A stretch of DNA of 64,000 nucleotides from Phycisphaeraceae bacterium (GCA_019636625.1 JAHBXE010000007.1:62001-126000); one strand, 5' to 3'; shown: positions 8,658 to 18,875, counted from the stretch's first letter. Notes: generated by a model from the sequence alone, not told the origin. Program-made: numbers and translations.

Positions 8658-9521
8658 ATGAACAACTCGACACTTGCACGCCACCCCTCGGCCACGACGC
8701 TCTCCGTACCTGTACCGATCAGTCCGCACCCCATCGACGTGCGCGCAGCGATCGACCGAGCCGCCGCGCACTTCCAGCCCATTGTGGACCTGGCCACGGG
8801 CGACATCGTCGGGGCCGAGGCCCTGGTGCGGTTCATTGACCCCAACGGCGGCGTACGCACTCCCTCCGGCCTGATCGAGCGCATCGAGGAAACCCTGGGC
8901 GACCTCGAAGCGCTCACATGGCGAGTCTTTTGTGACATCGAAAAGCATGCCGGACCATTGCTATCACGGCACCCGACCTTCTTCATCGGAGTCAACGTCC
9001 CCCCGCTTCTTCTTGGCTCACCTCGGCTCAAGCAGATGCTGGAGGATTCCGGGTTGGCCCGGTACATGAACCAGTTGGTGTGCGAGATCACGGAACGTCA
9101 GGCCCTGACCCAGGCCGGACGCGAAGCCCTGGCAGCCGCGCGGCCACTGGGGCTGCGTATCGCCTTGGACGACTTCGGAACGGGGCAGAGCGGCCTGAAG
9201 CAACTGATCGGGCTGCCCGTGGACACCCTGAAGGTGGACAAGTCGGAGGTTGACCCGTTGCTCAAAGACCCGACCGCCGACCGGCTGCTGCGCGGAGTGG
9301 TGGCGCTGGCCGCCGCCCTGCGTGTCAAGGTTGTCGCCGAGGGCGTGGAAACCAAGGAACAGGCCTTCTTCCTCCATGCCGCAGGCGTGGACGCCGCTCA
9401 GGGGTGGCTTTGGAGCAAGGCCGTCCCCCCGGACAAACTGGAGCGGCTGGTGGCCACAGGCCTTCGCGTTGGAGCCCGGCGCGGCGTTGAACCAAGGAGC
9501 CGTGGCCATGCGGGACACTGA
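8658..9521 (+). CDS. EAL-domain cyclic-di-GMP phosphodiesterase
   Basis: A 287-residue soluble protein made of one EAL domain, predicted to cut c-di-GMP to pGpG. The catalytic set looks complete: EAL at 54-56, Asn113 in GVNVPP, the CEITE motif (143-146), the aspartate pair in DDFGTG (171-172), Lys192 in LKVDK, Glu228/231 in VAEGVET and Gln248 in AAQGW. No sensor, GGDEF or membrane segment is attached. The gene starts 12 nt after the pump and overlaps the next gene by 14 nt, so it should be expressed with the efflux genes. Pairing a dedicated phosphodiesterase with an RND pump suggests that drug exposure is linked to a lifestyle switch; this is an inference. Confidence 0.9.
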   Translation: MNNSTLARHPSATTLSVPVPISPHPIDVRAAIDRAAAHFQPIVDLATGDIVGAEALVRFIDPNGGVRTPSGLIERIEETLGDLEALTWRVFCDIEKHAGPLLSRHPTFFIGVNVPPLLLGSPRLKQMLEDSGLARYMNQLVCEITERQALTQAGREALAAARPLGLRIALDDFGTGQSGLKQLIGLPVDTLKVDKSEVDPLLKDPTADRLLRGVVALAAALRVKVVAEGVETKEQAFFLHAAGVDAAQGWLWSKAVPPDKLERLVATGLRVGARRGVEPRSRGHAGH

Positions 9522-10875
9522 CTCACTCGCCATCTCCGCCCGCGCCTTATGCCATCCGACCACGGACCCGCGTAGGAACCGACTGGAGCTCCCTATGTGG
9601 GACACTGACTCAACAGCCTCACTGCTGCGAGGAATCAGCAACACGACCGACCCGCGCGACCTGCTCCGGCATCTGCTCGCACACGTACGCGGTTCCTTCA
9701 ACGTCCAGCGCGCCATCGTGCTCAGTCGGGAAGGGCTCGCCTACCCACGGTTCCGTGTTGTCTTCTCTGCAGAGGGCAACGACAACGGCGCCATCACAGT
9801 CGCTGACGGCTCTGACTCCCCCGCGGCAGGGGGGCTTCTTGCCGACCTGCTGTACACGGGCCAGTTCCGCCGAGTCACACCGCTCGTGGTCAGCGACATG
9901 GAACCGTCGCGGTCGCTTCTCAAGGATTGCCGCTCGCTCATCGCCTTTCCCTTGTTCGAGCGCGGTGTCGCGACCGGCATGGTCGTTCTGCTCGGCCCTT
10001 CCGTCAGCAACTGCAGCGATCAGGAGCTCTGCGGCCTCGCGGTCATGGCGTCACTTCTGCAGCGGGCCGATCTCGCCGACAGACTCGCCAAGCAGATTGA
10101 GGTCACCTGTCGCGCCCTGAGCAACGAACTTGCAGCAGCCGCCAACGTGCAGCGCTGGTTGCTCCCCCGACCCGGCCCGTCCATCGACAACATTGATGTT
10201 GCCGCCTCGTATCGCACCGCCCAGCACTGCGGCGGGGACTACTACGACGCCGGCCAACTCCCCGACGGGCGCTTCGGCGTCCTGATCGCCGATGTCAGCG
10301 GACACGGGGCGGCCGCGGCGGTCCTCATGGCGATTCTGCGCACCATCGTCCACGATGAGGTGGACCGCTCACATGTCTACGGCGCTGCGGCGCTCCTCGA
10401 CCACGCCGACGACCGCCTGTGTGCGCTCGGGCTGCCGAGCCGTGGCGCGTTCGTCACGGCGTTCTCCGGCTCCCTGGACATCGGCCGCGGCACGTTCCGC
10501 TACTCGTGCGCAGGTCATCCTCCCCCGCGCCTCGTGCGGGCGAGGGCGGGCGGCGACCCTGCGATCATGCCGCTCGACGGAGCGAGCACCCAGCCTCTGG
10601 GAGTGCTGGAGGAGAGGCCGCCGCGCCAAGAGGAACTCACTCAACTGGAACCAGGCGACGTGCTCGTGTTCTACAGCGACGGCGTGACCGAGGCGCGGGC
10701 GCCGAGCGGAGAGTTCTTTGGCGTTGCCCGTTTGGACCGCGCTTTGCTCCAGTTGCCCGAGCACCCCACGCCCAGAATGGCCGTCGATGCAATCAGCGAG
10801 GCTCTCCACACCTTCGCGGGCGTCGGGGCGCCCACCGACGACCAGACACTGCTGGCTGTCCGCTGGCGAAGTTAG
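9508..10875 (+). CDS. GAF-PP2C (RsbU/SpoIIE-type) serine/threonine phosphatase
   Basis: A 455-residue protein with a GAF-like sensor (about 45-200) and a PPM phosphatase domain (about 215-450). Metal-binding motifs are GGDYYDAGQLPDG, IADVSGHGAA, FYSDGVTEA and DDQTLL, as in RsbU phosphatases that act on anti-sigma-factor antagonists. ATG 9508 is chosen because AAGGAG (9494-9499) lies 8 nt upstream. A second in-frame ATG at 9595 also has a GGAG, and the two share a near-identical 18-nt beginning. The gene overlaps the EAL gene by 14 nt. No anti-sigma factor or STAS antagonist is nearby, so its target is elsewhere or is the next protein. Confidence 0.88.
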   Translation: MRDTDSLAISARALCHPTTDPRRNRLELPMWDTDSTASLLRGISNTTDPRDLLRHLLAHVRGSFNVQRAIVLSREGLAYPRFRVVFSAEGNDNGAITVADGSDSPAAGGLLADLLYTGQFRRVTPLVVSDMEPSRSLLKDCRSLIAFPLFERGVATGMVVLLGPSVSNCSDQELCGLAVMASLLQRADLADRLAKQIEVTCRALSNELAAAANVQRWLLPRPGPSIDNIDVAASYRTAQHCGGDYYDAGQLPDGRFGVLIADVSGHGAAAAVLMAILRTIVHDEVDRSHVYGAAALLDHADDRLCALGLPSRGAFVTAFSGSLDIGRGTFRYSCAGHPPPRLVRARAGGDPAIMPLDGASTQPLGVLEERPPRQEELTQLEPGDVLVFYSDGVTEARAPSGEFFGVARLDRALLQLPEHPTPRMAVDAISEALHTFAGVGAPTDDQTLLAVRWRS

Positions 10876-10933
10876 CGGCGCCACCCGGAGCACACGGAAA
10901 CCGCCCCGCCACCTTCCTCAAGGAGACCATCCG

Positions 10934-12358
10934 ATGTCGGGTACCCCCGTTTCGACTCAACAGAAGGCCCTCGCGATCAACCTCGCCGCCACCTGGTACG
11001 GCTCCTTCGCCGAGATCGGCGCCGGCCAGGAGGTGGCCCGATGGTTCTTCAAGGTCGGCGGCGCGGCGGGCACCGTGGCCAAGACGATCTCCGCCTACGA
11101 CATGGCCATCAGCGACGGTCTGTACGGGGCATCCAGGCGCTACGTAAGCCGCGAACGACTGCAATCCATGCTCGAGCACGAGTTCGGACAGGTGTCCGCA
11201 CAACTCGCGGAGAAGGTCGGCGAGAAAAGGTGCTTCTTCGCCTTCGCGGACACCGTCGCCACCCGGCGGTTCCGCAGCCCCGAGCACGGCCGCGGCTGGA
11301 TCGGCGTCCGTTTCCAGACCGATCCCAACGCTGAGCCGTCGCAAATCACGTTGCACGCTCACCTTCTCGACGGCAGCGCGGAGCGCGAGCAGGAAGCGCT
11401 GGGTATTCTGGGCGTGAACCTGCTCCACGGGGCGTTCTTCCTCCACCACACCCCGCTCGACCTCATCGTTACGCTTATGGATGAACTCTCGCGCGAGCGT
11501 GTCGAGATCGACATGATCAAGTTCTCCGGCCCGGCGTTCGCCCGCATTGACAACCGCCTGATGAGTCTGGAGCTGGTCAAGCTGGGATACACCGACGCCG
11601 CGATGTTCACGGCCCAGGGCGAGGTCGTCCAGCCTTCGGAAGTTCTCCACAAGAAGCCAATCCTGGTCGAGCGAGGTCACTTCCGCCCTGTGACCAACCT
11701 CACGCTCGACATCCTCCAGCGAGCTCGCGAGGCCTTCTTGACCGAGCCGGGCGTCGAGCATCAGGAACCGGTCATCATCGCGGAGATGTCGCTGCGAAAC
11801 CTCCTCCACGCTCCGGAGCTCGCCAATGTGGACTTTCTGGCACGCGCAGAAACCCTCGGTGCCCTGGGTTTCCATGTGCTGATCTCCCGCTTCCAGCACG
11901 ACTACGAGATCGCCGAGTATCTCGCCTCATACACCGACAGGCTCATCGGCTTCGCCCTGAGCGTGCGGACCGTCAAGCAGCTCGTCCAGGAGCAGTTCTA
12001 CACACACCTGGCCGGCGGAGTGCTCGAAGCCGTCGGCCGGCTGTACAAGCGATCCGTCAAGCTCTACATCTACCCGGCCCGCGACCCGGAGTCCGGTCGG
12101 GTGGAAACAATGGACGATGTGGCGCTGCCGAAACCCTGGCAGCACCTCCACCGGCTGCTGCGGGAACTCGGCCGCGTGGCGATTGTGCAACCAGCCAATG
12201 AGTCGTGGCTGTCGATCGAACAGGATCGCGTGATGACGCTTATCGAAGCAGGTGACCCCTTGTGGGAGCGTATGGTCCCAACCCAGGCCGCCCACCTGAT
12301 CAGGTCCAACGAGTTCTTCGCGGACATGCGAAGACCCACGGCGTCAGCTCAGACCTAG
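10934..12358 (+). CDS. Conserved protein of unknown function, end of the island operon
   Basis: A 474-residue soluble protein starting at ATG 10934 with AAGGAG 8 nt upstream. The N-terminal motif FAEIGAGQEVARWFFKVGG, followed by GTVAKTISAYDM and YGASRRYVSRERL, marks a family I recall as widespread but uncharacterised, with names in databases that look unreliable. I can assign no reaction. There is no signal peptide, membrane segment or Walker motif. Later conserved stretches include GVNLLHGAFFLHH, DMIKFSGPAFA and RRYVSRERL. It is 58 nt downstream of the PP2C gene on the same strand and ends the cargo next to the tRNA. It could be the effector or target of the phosphatase. Confidence 0.8.
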   Translation: MSGTPVSTQQKALAINLAATWYGSFAEIGAGQEVARWFFKVGGAAGTVAKTISAYDMAISDGLYGASRRYVSRERLQSMLEHEFGQVSAQLAEKVGEKRCFFAFADTVATRRFRSPEHGRGWIGVRFQTDPNAEPSQITLHAHLLDGSAEREQEALGILGVNLLHGAFFLHHTPLDLIVTLMDELSRERVEIDMIKFSGPAFARIDNRLMSLELVKLGYTDAAMFTAQGEVVQPSEVLHKKPILVERGHFRPVTNLTLDILQRAREAFLTEPGVEHQEPVIIAEMSLRNLLHAPELANVDFLARAETLGALGFHVLISRFQHDYEIAEYLASYTDRLIGFALSVRTVKQLVQEQFYTHLAGGVLEAVGRLYKRSVKLYIYPARDPESGRVETMDDVALPKPWQHLHRLLRELGRVAIVQPANESWLSIEQDRVMTLIEAGDPLWERMVPTQAAHLIRSNEFFADMRRPTASAQT

Positions 12359-12384
12359 GCCGGTCCCCCACCCAGAAACACAAA

Positions 12385-12403
12385 GCCCGTCTCACTCACG
12401 GGC
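12385..12403 (+). terminator. Possible weak terminator of the island operon
   Basis: GCCCGT-ctcactc-ACGGGC makes a 6-bp stem with a 7-nt loop, 27 nt after the stop of the last cargo gene. No T tract follows, so termination here is only a suggestion. Confidence 0.3.
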
Positions 12404-12607
12404 AGGCATACGACCATTCTCGCTCGCCGCTGCTCTGCCGCGGCAGCGCTCAGCAGACATCTGATACCACCGGATAGTCGGCCACGCTGGACGAACACCG
12501 GCCGATACCTGCGGGCCAGCTCATAATCTCGCATTCTGCTTGAGAACACCGGATCGAGCGTGCGCAACGGACCGAGCGCAAGTGCCCCGATATCAGGGCT
12601 TTGAGAA

Positions 12608-12682
<75 letters not shown>

Positions 12683-12699
12683 AGGTTTTGCTGGTCAGA

Positions 12700-12727
12700 T
12701 TTGTAGGTCGCCCGCGCGCCATGTCAA
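12700..12727 (-). promoter_or_regulatory. tRNA-Asp promoter
   Basis: On the minus strand, TTGACA (+ strand 12722-12727), a 16-bp spacer and TACAAA (12700-12705). The expected transcription start is about 10 nt before the tRNA 5' end at 12682. Confidence 0.7.
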
Positions 12728-12998
12728 GCAGGCCCCCATGTTGAGTTACTTCCCCCGCTATGCAATTCGGGTGCCTGCACCCTCTGGAGTCGGCGGTTGC
12801 ACGAGGCCGCTCTCCGCTCACCACCCACGCGATGAATCCGCCCGCGGCCCAACGGGTCAAGCCGCAGGGGTTTGAGCTCTCGTTGCCGCTCCGGTTCGGA
12901 AAGGTCACCCGACATCTGGCCGAACGAAATCGCCGGCGTTCGCGGCATCCAGCCACGCTCCGACGACCTTTCCATGTGACTTGGTAGTCAGCCGTTGT
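12728..12998. other. Non-coding stretch
   Basis: Between the tRNA-Asp promoter and the small membrane protein gene I see no frame with coding character, no RNA fold and no convincing repeat. Confidence 0.5.
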
Positions 12999-13205
12999 TC
13001 ACCGCTTGGGCTGAAGCTTGACCGGCTTCGGCTGAATCTCGAACGGGTTCCCCGCCGCCGGGCTCACCTTCGACGCCGCGACCCACATGAAGCCGCAACC
13101 GACGGCCAGCGCCACAACGGCGCAGAACAGCAACCCGGTGTAGACATTGATGGACGCCGATCGACGCCCGCGCCCACCCGGCATTTGCATTCCGAACTGA
13201 CTCAT
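12999..13205 (-). CDS. Small single-pass membrane protein
   Basis: A 68-residue protein with a basic N-terminal segment (GRGRRSAS), one hydrophobic helix (about residues 23-45, TGLLFCAVVALAVGCGFMWV) and a short proline-rich tail. I recognise no domain. It lies 53 nt downstream of the coiled-coil membrane protein on the same strand, probably in one transcript from the promoter at 14248-14277. The pairing suggests a joint envelope role, but nothing more specific can be read. Confidence 0.7.
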   Translation of the reverse strand: MSQFGMQMPGGRGRRSASINVYTGLLFCAVVALAVGCGFMWVAASKVSPAAGNPFEIQPKPVKLQPKR

Positions 13206-13258
13206 GGTGTCTTCCTTGTGCCCAAGGGGCGGAAGGTGTGATGGAGGGTGTAGAGGGT

Positions 13259-14122
13259 TTACCGCGACGCGAGGCTCTTCACCTCATCGCCCGCCTGAAC
13301 CGGTTGCGTACCGCCGCGGTACTGCACCACGCCCAGCGAGGACTGCAGGTCCGTCCGCACGATCACCAAGTGCCCGATGAACTTCTCGCCCCGGAAGATG
13401 GAGAGCTGCATGTTCTCCTTGATCCGGTTGTTCGTGCCCAGGTTGATCGTCGCCGCATCACGACCCGACACATCCTTGCTCACCTGCGTAACCCGGCCCG
13501 CGACCTGGAACGTGGGAGCCACCGGATCGCCCGCCGCGGCCGTGTCGCCGACACGAACGCCACCCGTCGCCTGCAGCGTCCGTTGCACCTCCACGAGCTG
13601 TTCCTGCAGCGCCCGCGTGTTCGCGACGGCGACTTCCAACTGGCCTTCGAGGTCGTTGATCCGATCCTCAAGCTGGATCTTTTCGCGATTGGCCGCCAAC
13701 TGCCCCTCGCGGAGGCGGGTGACTTCATCGCTGTAGTTCTTGATCAGCGAAGCCTGCGTGTCGTTCGACGCCGCCATCAGCGCCAACGCCGCCCGGTCGC
13801 GGTCCCGATCTCCCTCCGCCGACTGCGCCCGACGGGTAAGGTCGCTCTTCTCCGCCGCGAGCGTGCGGATCTGGTTTTCCAGGTGGGCGAAGCTGTTCTT
13901 CAGCTCTTGGAGCTCGGCTTCCTTGGCCGCGAGCTTCGTTCCCGCATCAGCCACGAGGTTGTTCGCCTGGTTGCGGGCCGCATTCTCCCGGTCCTGCGCC
14001 GCGCGGTAGTCGTCCACCACCTTCGACGAGTTGACCGAATACGCCATCGTCAGGGCCGCGAGCAGCACGGCGAGAATGGCGGCGAAGACAACGAGAATCT
14101 TGGTGACGGTATGCACAGGCAA
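13259..14122 (-). CDS. Membrane-anchored coiled-coil protein of unknown function
   Basis: A 287-residue protein. One N-terminal membrane helix (about 8-28, ILVVFAAILAVLLAALTM) is followed by a long charged coiled coil (about 35-190, rich in E, K, A and L heptads). A compact C-terminal beta-rich part (about 200-287) includes GRVTQVSKDVSGRDAATINL and FIGHLVIVRTDLQSSLGVV. This fold is anchored in the inner membrane, with the bulk presumably periplasmic. The C-terminal part resembles ribosome-free barrel modules seen in envelope spacer proteins, but I cannot name a family. It is first in a two-gene operon with a strong promoter 126 bp upstream. Confidence 0.8.
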   Translation of the reverse strand: MPVHTVTKILVVFAAILAVLLAALTMAYSVNSSKVVDDYRAAQDRENAARNQANNLVADAGTKLAAKEAELQELKNSFAHLENQIRTLAAEKSDLTRRAQSAEGDRDRDRAALALMAASNDTQASLIKNYSDEVTRLREGQLAANREKIQLEDRINDLEGQLEVAVANTRALQEQLVEVQRTLQATGGVRVGDTAAAGDPVAPTFQVAGRVTQVSKDVSGRDAATINLGTNNRIKENMQLSIFRGEKFIGHLVIVRTDLQSSLGVVQYRGGTQPVQAGDEVKSLASR

Positions 14123-14247
14123 CTCCTGATCATGCCCGGGACCCTGCCCGGCGCATCAATCCTTCCGCGACCCACTTCCTTGCGACAACTCCGCGTGGCG
14201 GGCCACCACTCCGGCCGTACTCCCTTGTCGGTCCCGGAAATGCGTTT

Positions 14248-14277
14248 AATACCCGCCCGGACACCCACCTGTCAACA
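14248..14277 (-). promoter_or_regulatory. Sigma-70-type promoter of the coiled-coil protein operon
   Basis: On the minus strand, TTGACA (+ strand 14272-14277), an 18-bp spacer and TATTAA (14248-14253). The leader to ATG 14122 is about 120 nt. I see no riboswitch-like fold in it. Confidence 0.65.
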
Positions 14278-14372
14278 GGCACAGGCGCCGGACCCCCTCT
14301 GTCGGGTCGGAACTATACGCCCATCCAACCCACCCTGATCCAGCCCCGTTCCCCCTCCCCTGGCGACACCCC

Positions 14373-15461
14373 TTACCGGGGCTCCAACTGCTGAGCCACC
14401 TGAGCCCCCGCCCGCAACGCCCCCACCGCCGCTGACACCCGCGTCACCCCGTCCGGATCCGACATCAACTTCTCTAGACGTGGCAGGTTCTCGGGCCGTC
14501 CCGTGCTGCCGTACACCATCGCCGCCTGGGCCCGAAGCGCCGGATTCGGGCTTCCCGCATACTCATCCGCGATAAACCCGCCCCGGTCGTTCCCCAACTG
14601 GGCAAGTGACACCGCCGCGGCCATCCGAACCTCGGCCGGCATCCGGCCCTCCTTTGGATCGTTGTAGGCGGTCAGGTAGATCAACTGGTCGATCGCCCGC
14701 CGGTCCCCCACCAGACCGATGATCTGAGCCGCCAGCGCCGCCGCCTCCAGATCCTCAGGTCGAGACGGGTACAGCGCCGCACGGATCACCTCAAGCTGCG
14801 AGTCATCCCCGAGCTTCACCAGCGCTTCCGCAATCTGAAGCTGCATCAACCGAAACTCCACCGCCTGGGCCTTGGGCATGCTCGCCTTCGCCGCGTCACG
14901 CAGCAACCCGGCCGCCGACACCTCCCGAAGCTCGCCGAGGAGGTACGCCGCATGCGCCCGAACCCGGGTTGACGGATCGGTCATCACCATCGTCGCCATC
15001 GGTGTCAGGTCCACACTCTCGCCGCACCTGGCCAGGGCAAACAGCGCTGAGGCAACGACAAAGGGTGATGCATCCCGCACGAGCGGCTTGACGCTCCCGA
15101 TGCACGACCTCAACTCCAGCCGCCCCACCATCAGTGCCGCCGTCGATCGCACACCGATGTTCGGGTCCGAGAGCGCCCGATGCACCACCACTTCAAGCCG
15201 CTGGGGCACCTCCGCCAGCGCTTCGATCGCGTTGGCCCGCACCTGCGGGTTCGCATCCGCCGTCAACTGTTCCAGCACCACCGCCGCGCGAGACCGCAGC
15301 TCTTCCACTTCGCGCGCGCTGCGGAACCGCTCCACTTCCTTGGCCGACACCTTCGCCGGTTTCGCATTGGCCTGCGCCTTTCGCCTCGCGGCGCAACCCC
15401 CGTCCACGGTCAACACCAACGCCCCCACCACCGCGACACCGATCATGCACACGCGATTCAT
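14373..15461 (-). CDS. HEAT-repeat lipoprotein
   Basis: A 362-residue protein. ATG 15461 overlaps the lnt stop as ATGA. The signal peptide MNRVCMIGVAVVGALVL ends at VDGGC (Cys23), so the protein is a lipoprotein. The rest is a run of HEAT-like helical pairs, for example NPQVRANAIEALAEV, PNIGVRSTAALMVGRL, PSTRVRAHAAYLLGEL and NPALRAQAAMVYG. Such solenoids are protein-binding scaffolds, here in the periplasm. Translational coupling to lnt, the enzyme that finishes lipoprotein acylation, is notable because this protein is itself an Lnt substrate. An upstream in-frame ATG at 15530 would add residues before the signal peptide and is less likely. Confidence 0.85.
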   Translation of the reverse strand: MNRVCMIGVAVVGALVLTVDGGCAARRKAQANAKPAKVSAKEVERFRSAREVEELRSRAAVVLEQLTADANPQVRANAIEALAEVPQRLEVVVHRALSDPNIGVRSTAALMVGRLELRSCIGSVKPLVRDASPFVVASALFALARCGESVDLTPMATMVMTDPSTRVRAHAAYLLGELREVSAAGLLRDAAKASMPKAQAVEFRLMQLQIAEALVKLGDDSQLEVIRAALYPSRPEDLEAAALAAQIIGLVGDRRAIDQLIYLTAYNDPKEGRMPAEVRMAAAVSLAQLGNDRGGFIADEYAGSPNPALRAQAAMVYGSTGRPENLPRLEKLMSDPDGVTRVSAAVGALRAGAQVAQQLEPR

Positions 15462-17180
15462 GCCTGCTGCTCCTTGGTTCCACCTCGAAGTGTCGCCAGC
15501 GCCCATCCCCACGCCACCAACGCCATGCACAGAACTGTCCAGCCAAAGACATCCCCCACACGAGCATACAGCGTCCGTGCCCGGTTGGGGCGCACCTTGG
15601 CCGTCAGAACTCCCTCCTCATTCCACGCCCCCGGCCGCCCATCCACCCCGGACGCCGTCACCCGGCCCCTCGAATCGATCGCAGCCGAAATCCCCGTGTT
15701 CGCCGCCCGGACCATCGGAACCCCAAGTTCCACGCACCGCCATCGGGCGATTTGCAGGTGCTGCAGCCGCCCGGGCCGGAATCCCGCGAACCACCCATCG
15801 TTGGTCAGATTCACCATCACCGCCGGCCTGCCCGCCGCCGCGTTCACCAGCTTCCGGCACAACGCCGGCTTGGTCGCCTCAAAGCACACGGGCGTCACCA
15901 CCCCGACGCCGCCGATATCAAAGACCCGCGGCCCATCCCCCGACGAGAGGTCCAGGACCAGCCCCCCCGCCCCCAACGCCGTCAACTGTTTCTGCAGCCA
16001 GGGCCAGTGCCGAATGCCGGGCATTGTCTCGCCAAAGGGTGTCAGATCTATCTTGCTGTACGGGCGAGGATCGATCCACCCCTCAAATCCGCCGGCATCC
16101 CGCTTCAACAGGAACACACTGTTGAACCGCTTGGCGTAATCAAACCGCAGCCCATCCTTCGCATCCTCGACAATCGACAATCCCTCAAATCCAACCGCCC
16201 CGACCAGCATGGGCTTCCCGATGTCCTGCGCCAGGCTGACCAGGCGCTGGGCGAACTCCGTGCTCGGAACCTCGCCCCTGGGGTCCACTTCTCTCGGAAC
16301 CCGGAACGCAAGCCCCGCCGCCCGCTCCGCCGCGAGCCCCGACTCCGACAGCGTCAATCCGGGGAACATCGTCTCCGGCCATACCACGACATCCGCGCCG
16401 CCCGCCGCCCGCTTCGTCAACGACCCGAAAGCCCCCATATCGCGCCACCGATCCTCGAACTTCCACTCAAGTTTGTTTGACTGCGGAATGTTCGACTGCA
16501 CCACGCCAACCGTGAACTCGGCTTCCTCCGACTCCCCCGGCCAGAGCGCGACGCCCAATCCCACCGCCCCGGCCAGAAGCCCCACCACGCCAAGACCCGC
16601 CACGGGCTTCATCCGCGTGAGCGTCAGGTCCACCACCAGCGCCGCCAGCACCAGCACAAGAAATCCCGCGTAGTACGTCCCCAGCAACGCCGCCGTGCCC
16701 GGAACCCACGGAGCACCAATCAGCGGGTGCGCCGCCAGCATCCACGGGTAGCCGGAAAAGACCACCTCACCCCGCATGACCTCCAGACCCGTCCACACCA
16801 GGGGCGCGGCCACGCACAGCGGCAGCCGCGGCCAGCGCGCCATCACGTTCGAACCTGCCCACACAAACAACCCCGACATCATCGACATCGCGACGATGAA
16901 CACCGGGAACCCAATTGCCGTCACATCCAGCATCCACTGGTGCGAATACAGGTGAAACGGGGCCACGCCCAGCGGCACCATCCACACCGCCCGCCCCCGG
17001 ACGCCGCGCCGCCCCTGCTCCCGCAGATCAACTCCGCGTCGCCATGCCGCCCACACAAGAGGCATCGGCGCCGCCACCGCCATCCGCCACAGGTCAAAGG
17101 GCGGGAACGCGAGCAGCATCGCCAAGGCGTGTGCCAGCCCGGCGACGAAGTACATCCACGATCGACGGAACCGCGCCGGC

Positions 17181-17194
<14 letters not shown>
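15458..17194 (-). CDS. lnt: Apolipoprotein N-acyltransferase
   Basis: A 578-residue inner-membrane enzyme that adds the third acyl chain to the N-terminal cysteine of lipoproteins. Several N-terminal membrane helices (about 15-230) precede a nitrilase-fold domain. Catalytic residues are visible: Glu in VVWPETMFPG (about 270), Lys in YSKIDLTPFGE (about 380) and Cys in VCFEATKP (about 435). NLTNDGWF, a hallmark of the family, follows. It overlaps accD by 14 nt and the HEAT lipoprotein by 4 nt, forming an accD-lnt-lipoprotein operon. Confidence 0.95.
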
Positions 17195-18023
<829 letters not shown>

Positions 18024-18087
18024 GGGTTCAACATCCTGTTACCCCCCAAAGCTCTCGCCGGCATGCCCAATCCTGCTTCGCGGGCCG

Positions 18088-18714
18088 TCATGCGCCGACT
18101 CCCGTTCGGGACTTCGCCGCGGCCTCCAAGCCGCTGCGACCGACGGTGCGCCACTCAAGAAGCGGCGCTGACTCGATCATCGACCAGAGTCGTTTCGTCG
18201 GAACACCCGTCAGGGCACAGGATACCAACCCAAGGGCCATCGGGCGGAGCACCACCCCCACCGCCCCCGAGTCACCCCGGATCCGGCTGGTATTGCGCCG
18301 CAAGGCCTCCAAGAGCCTTGCCTGAGCGTCTTCCAGCCCCTCCCCCTCCGGGGCGCTGACCGCCGCCGGATCATCCAACCATTGCCGGTAGGTCGTGGGG
18401 CACTTTTCCTGCAGCTCCAGCCCCAGCATCCCCTCCCAAAGACCAAGGTGGACCTCGCCCAAGTCCTCAATCACCTTGACCTTACATCCCACCCTCCTGG
18501 CCAGTTCACGGGCCACGCCCTGGCTCCCCTCATCCGGCCCGCAAAGCACGGAGGAAAGCTTGGCCCCCTGAACCTCGTCCATCCCACGGATCAGGGCTTC
18601 CCACCCCTGCGCCGTCAAGGGGACATCGGTGGACCCCGCAATCCGGCCCGACCGTTCCCACTCGGTCTCCGCCGTCTTGACGAACAGCACTCGGATGTCG
18701 TTGGATCTTGCCAT
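18088..18714 (-). CDS. Histidine-phosphatase-fold protein lacking catalytic histidines
   Basis: A 208-residue protein from ATG 18714; upstream in-frame starts would add an unlikely tail. The fold is that of phosphoglycerate-mutase-like histidine phosphatases: an N-terminal strand, a TEWERSGRIAGSTDVPLT motif and LGEVHLGLWEGM. The RHG signature is replaced by Lys13-Thr14-Ala15 (FVKTAETEW), so the phospho-accepting histidine is absent. The second catalytic histidine region reads VVLRPMALGLV, also without His. It should bind a ligand or partner, not hydrolyse phosphate. It sits alone between rpe and accD, with about 160 bp upstream. Confidence 0.75.
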   Translation of the reverse strand: MARSNDIRVLFVKTAETEWERSGRIAGSTDVPLTAQGWEALIRGMDEVQGAKLSSVLCGPDEGSQGVARELARRVGCKVKVIEDLGEVHLGLWEGMLGLELQEKCPTTYRQWLDDPAAVSAPEGEGLEDAQARLLEALRRNTSRIRGDSGAVGVVLRPMALGLVSCALTGVPTKRLWSMIESAPLLEWRTVGRSGLEAAAKSRTGVGA

Positions 18715-18875
18715 AGCCGATTGCGGCCCACACGCCGCGGCCCCCCAACCGGCCGGCCACTCAGGCCACCGGCGGGCAGAGCATAGCATCGGTCGCTCGC
18801 CCCACACAAGGGGGTCTTGGCCCTGAATTGGCCGGTTTGTACGCATTAAGTTAGGAATTCAAGCCCCGAAGGGCG

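Noticed and set aside
12584..12599. GCCCCGATATCAGGGC as an attachment-site core or terminator
   Set aside because: A 16-bp palindrome with one mismatch 10 bp from the tRNA 3' end. It has no copy near 950, so it is not part of the direct repeat, and no T tract follows.
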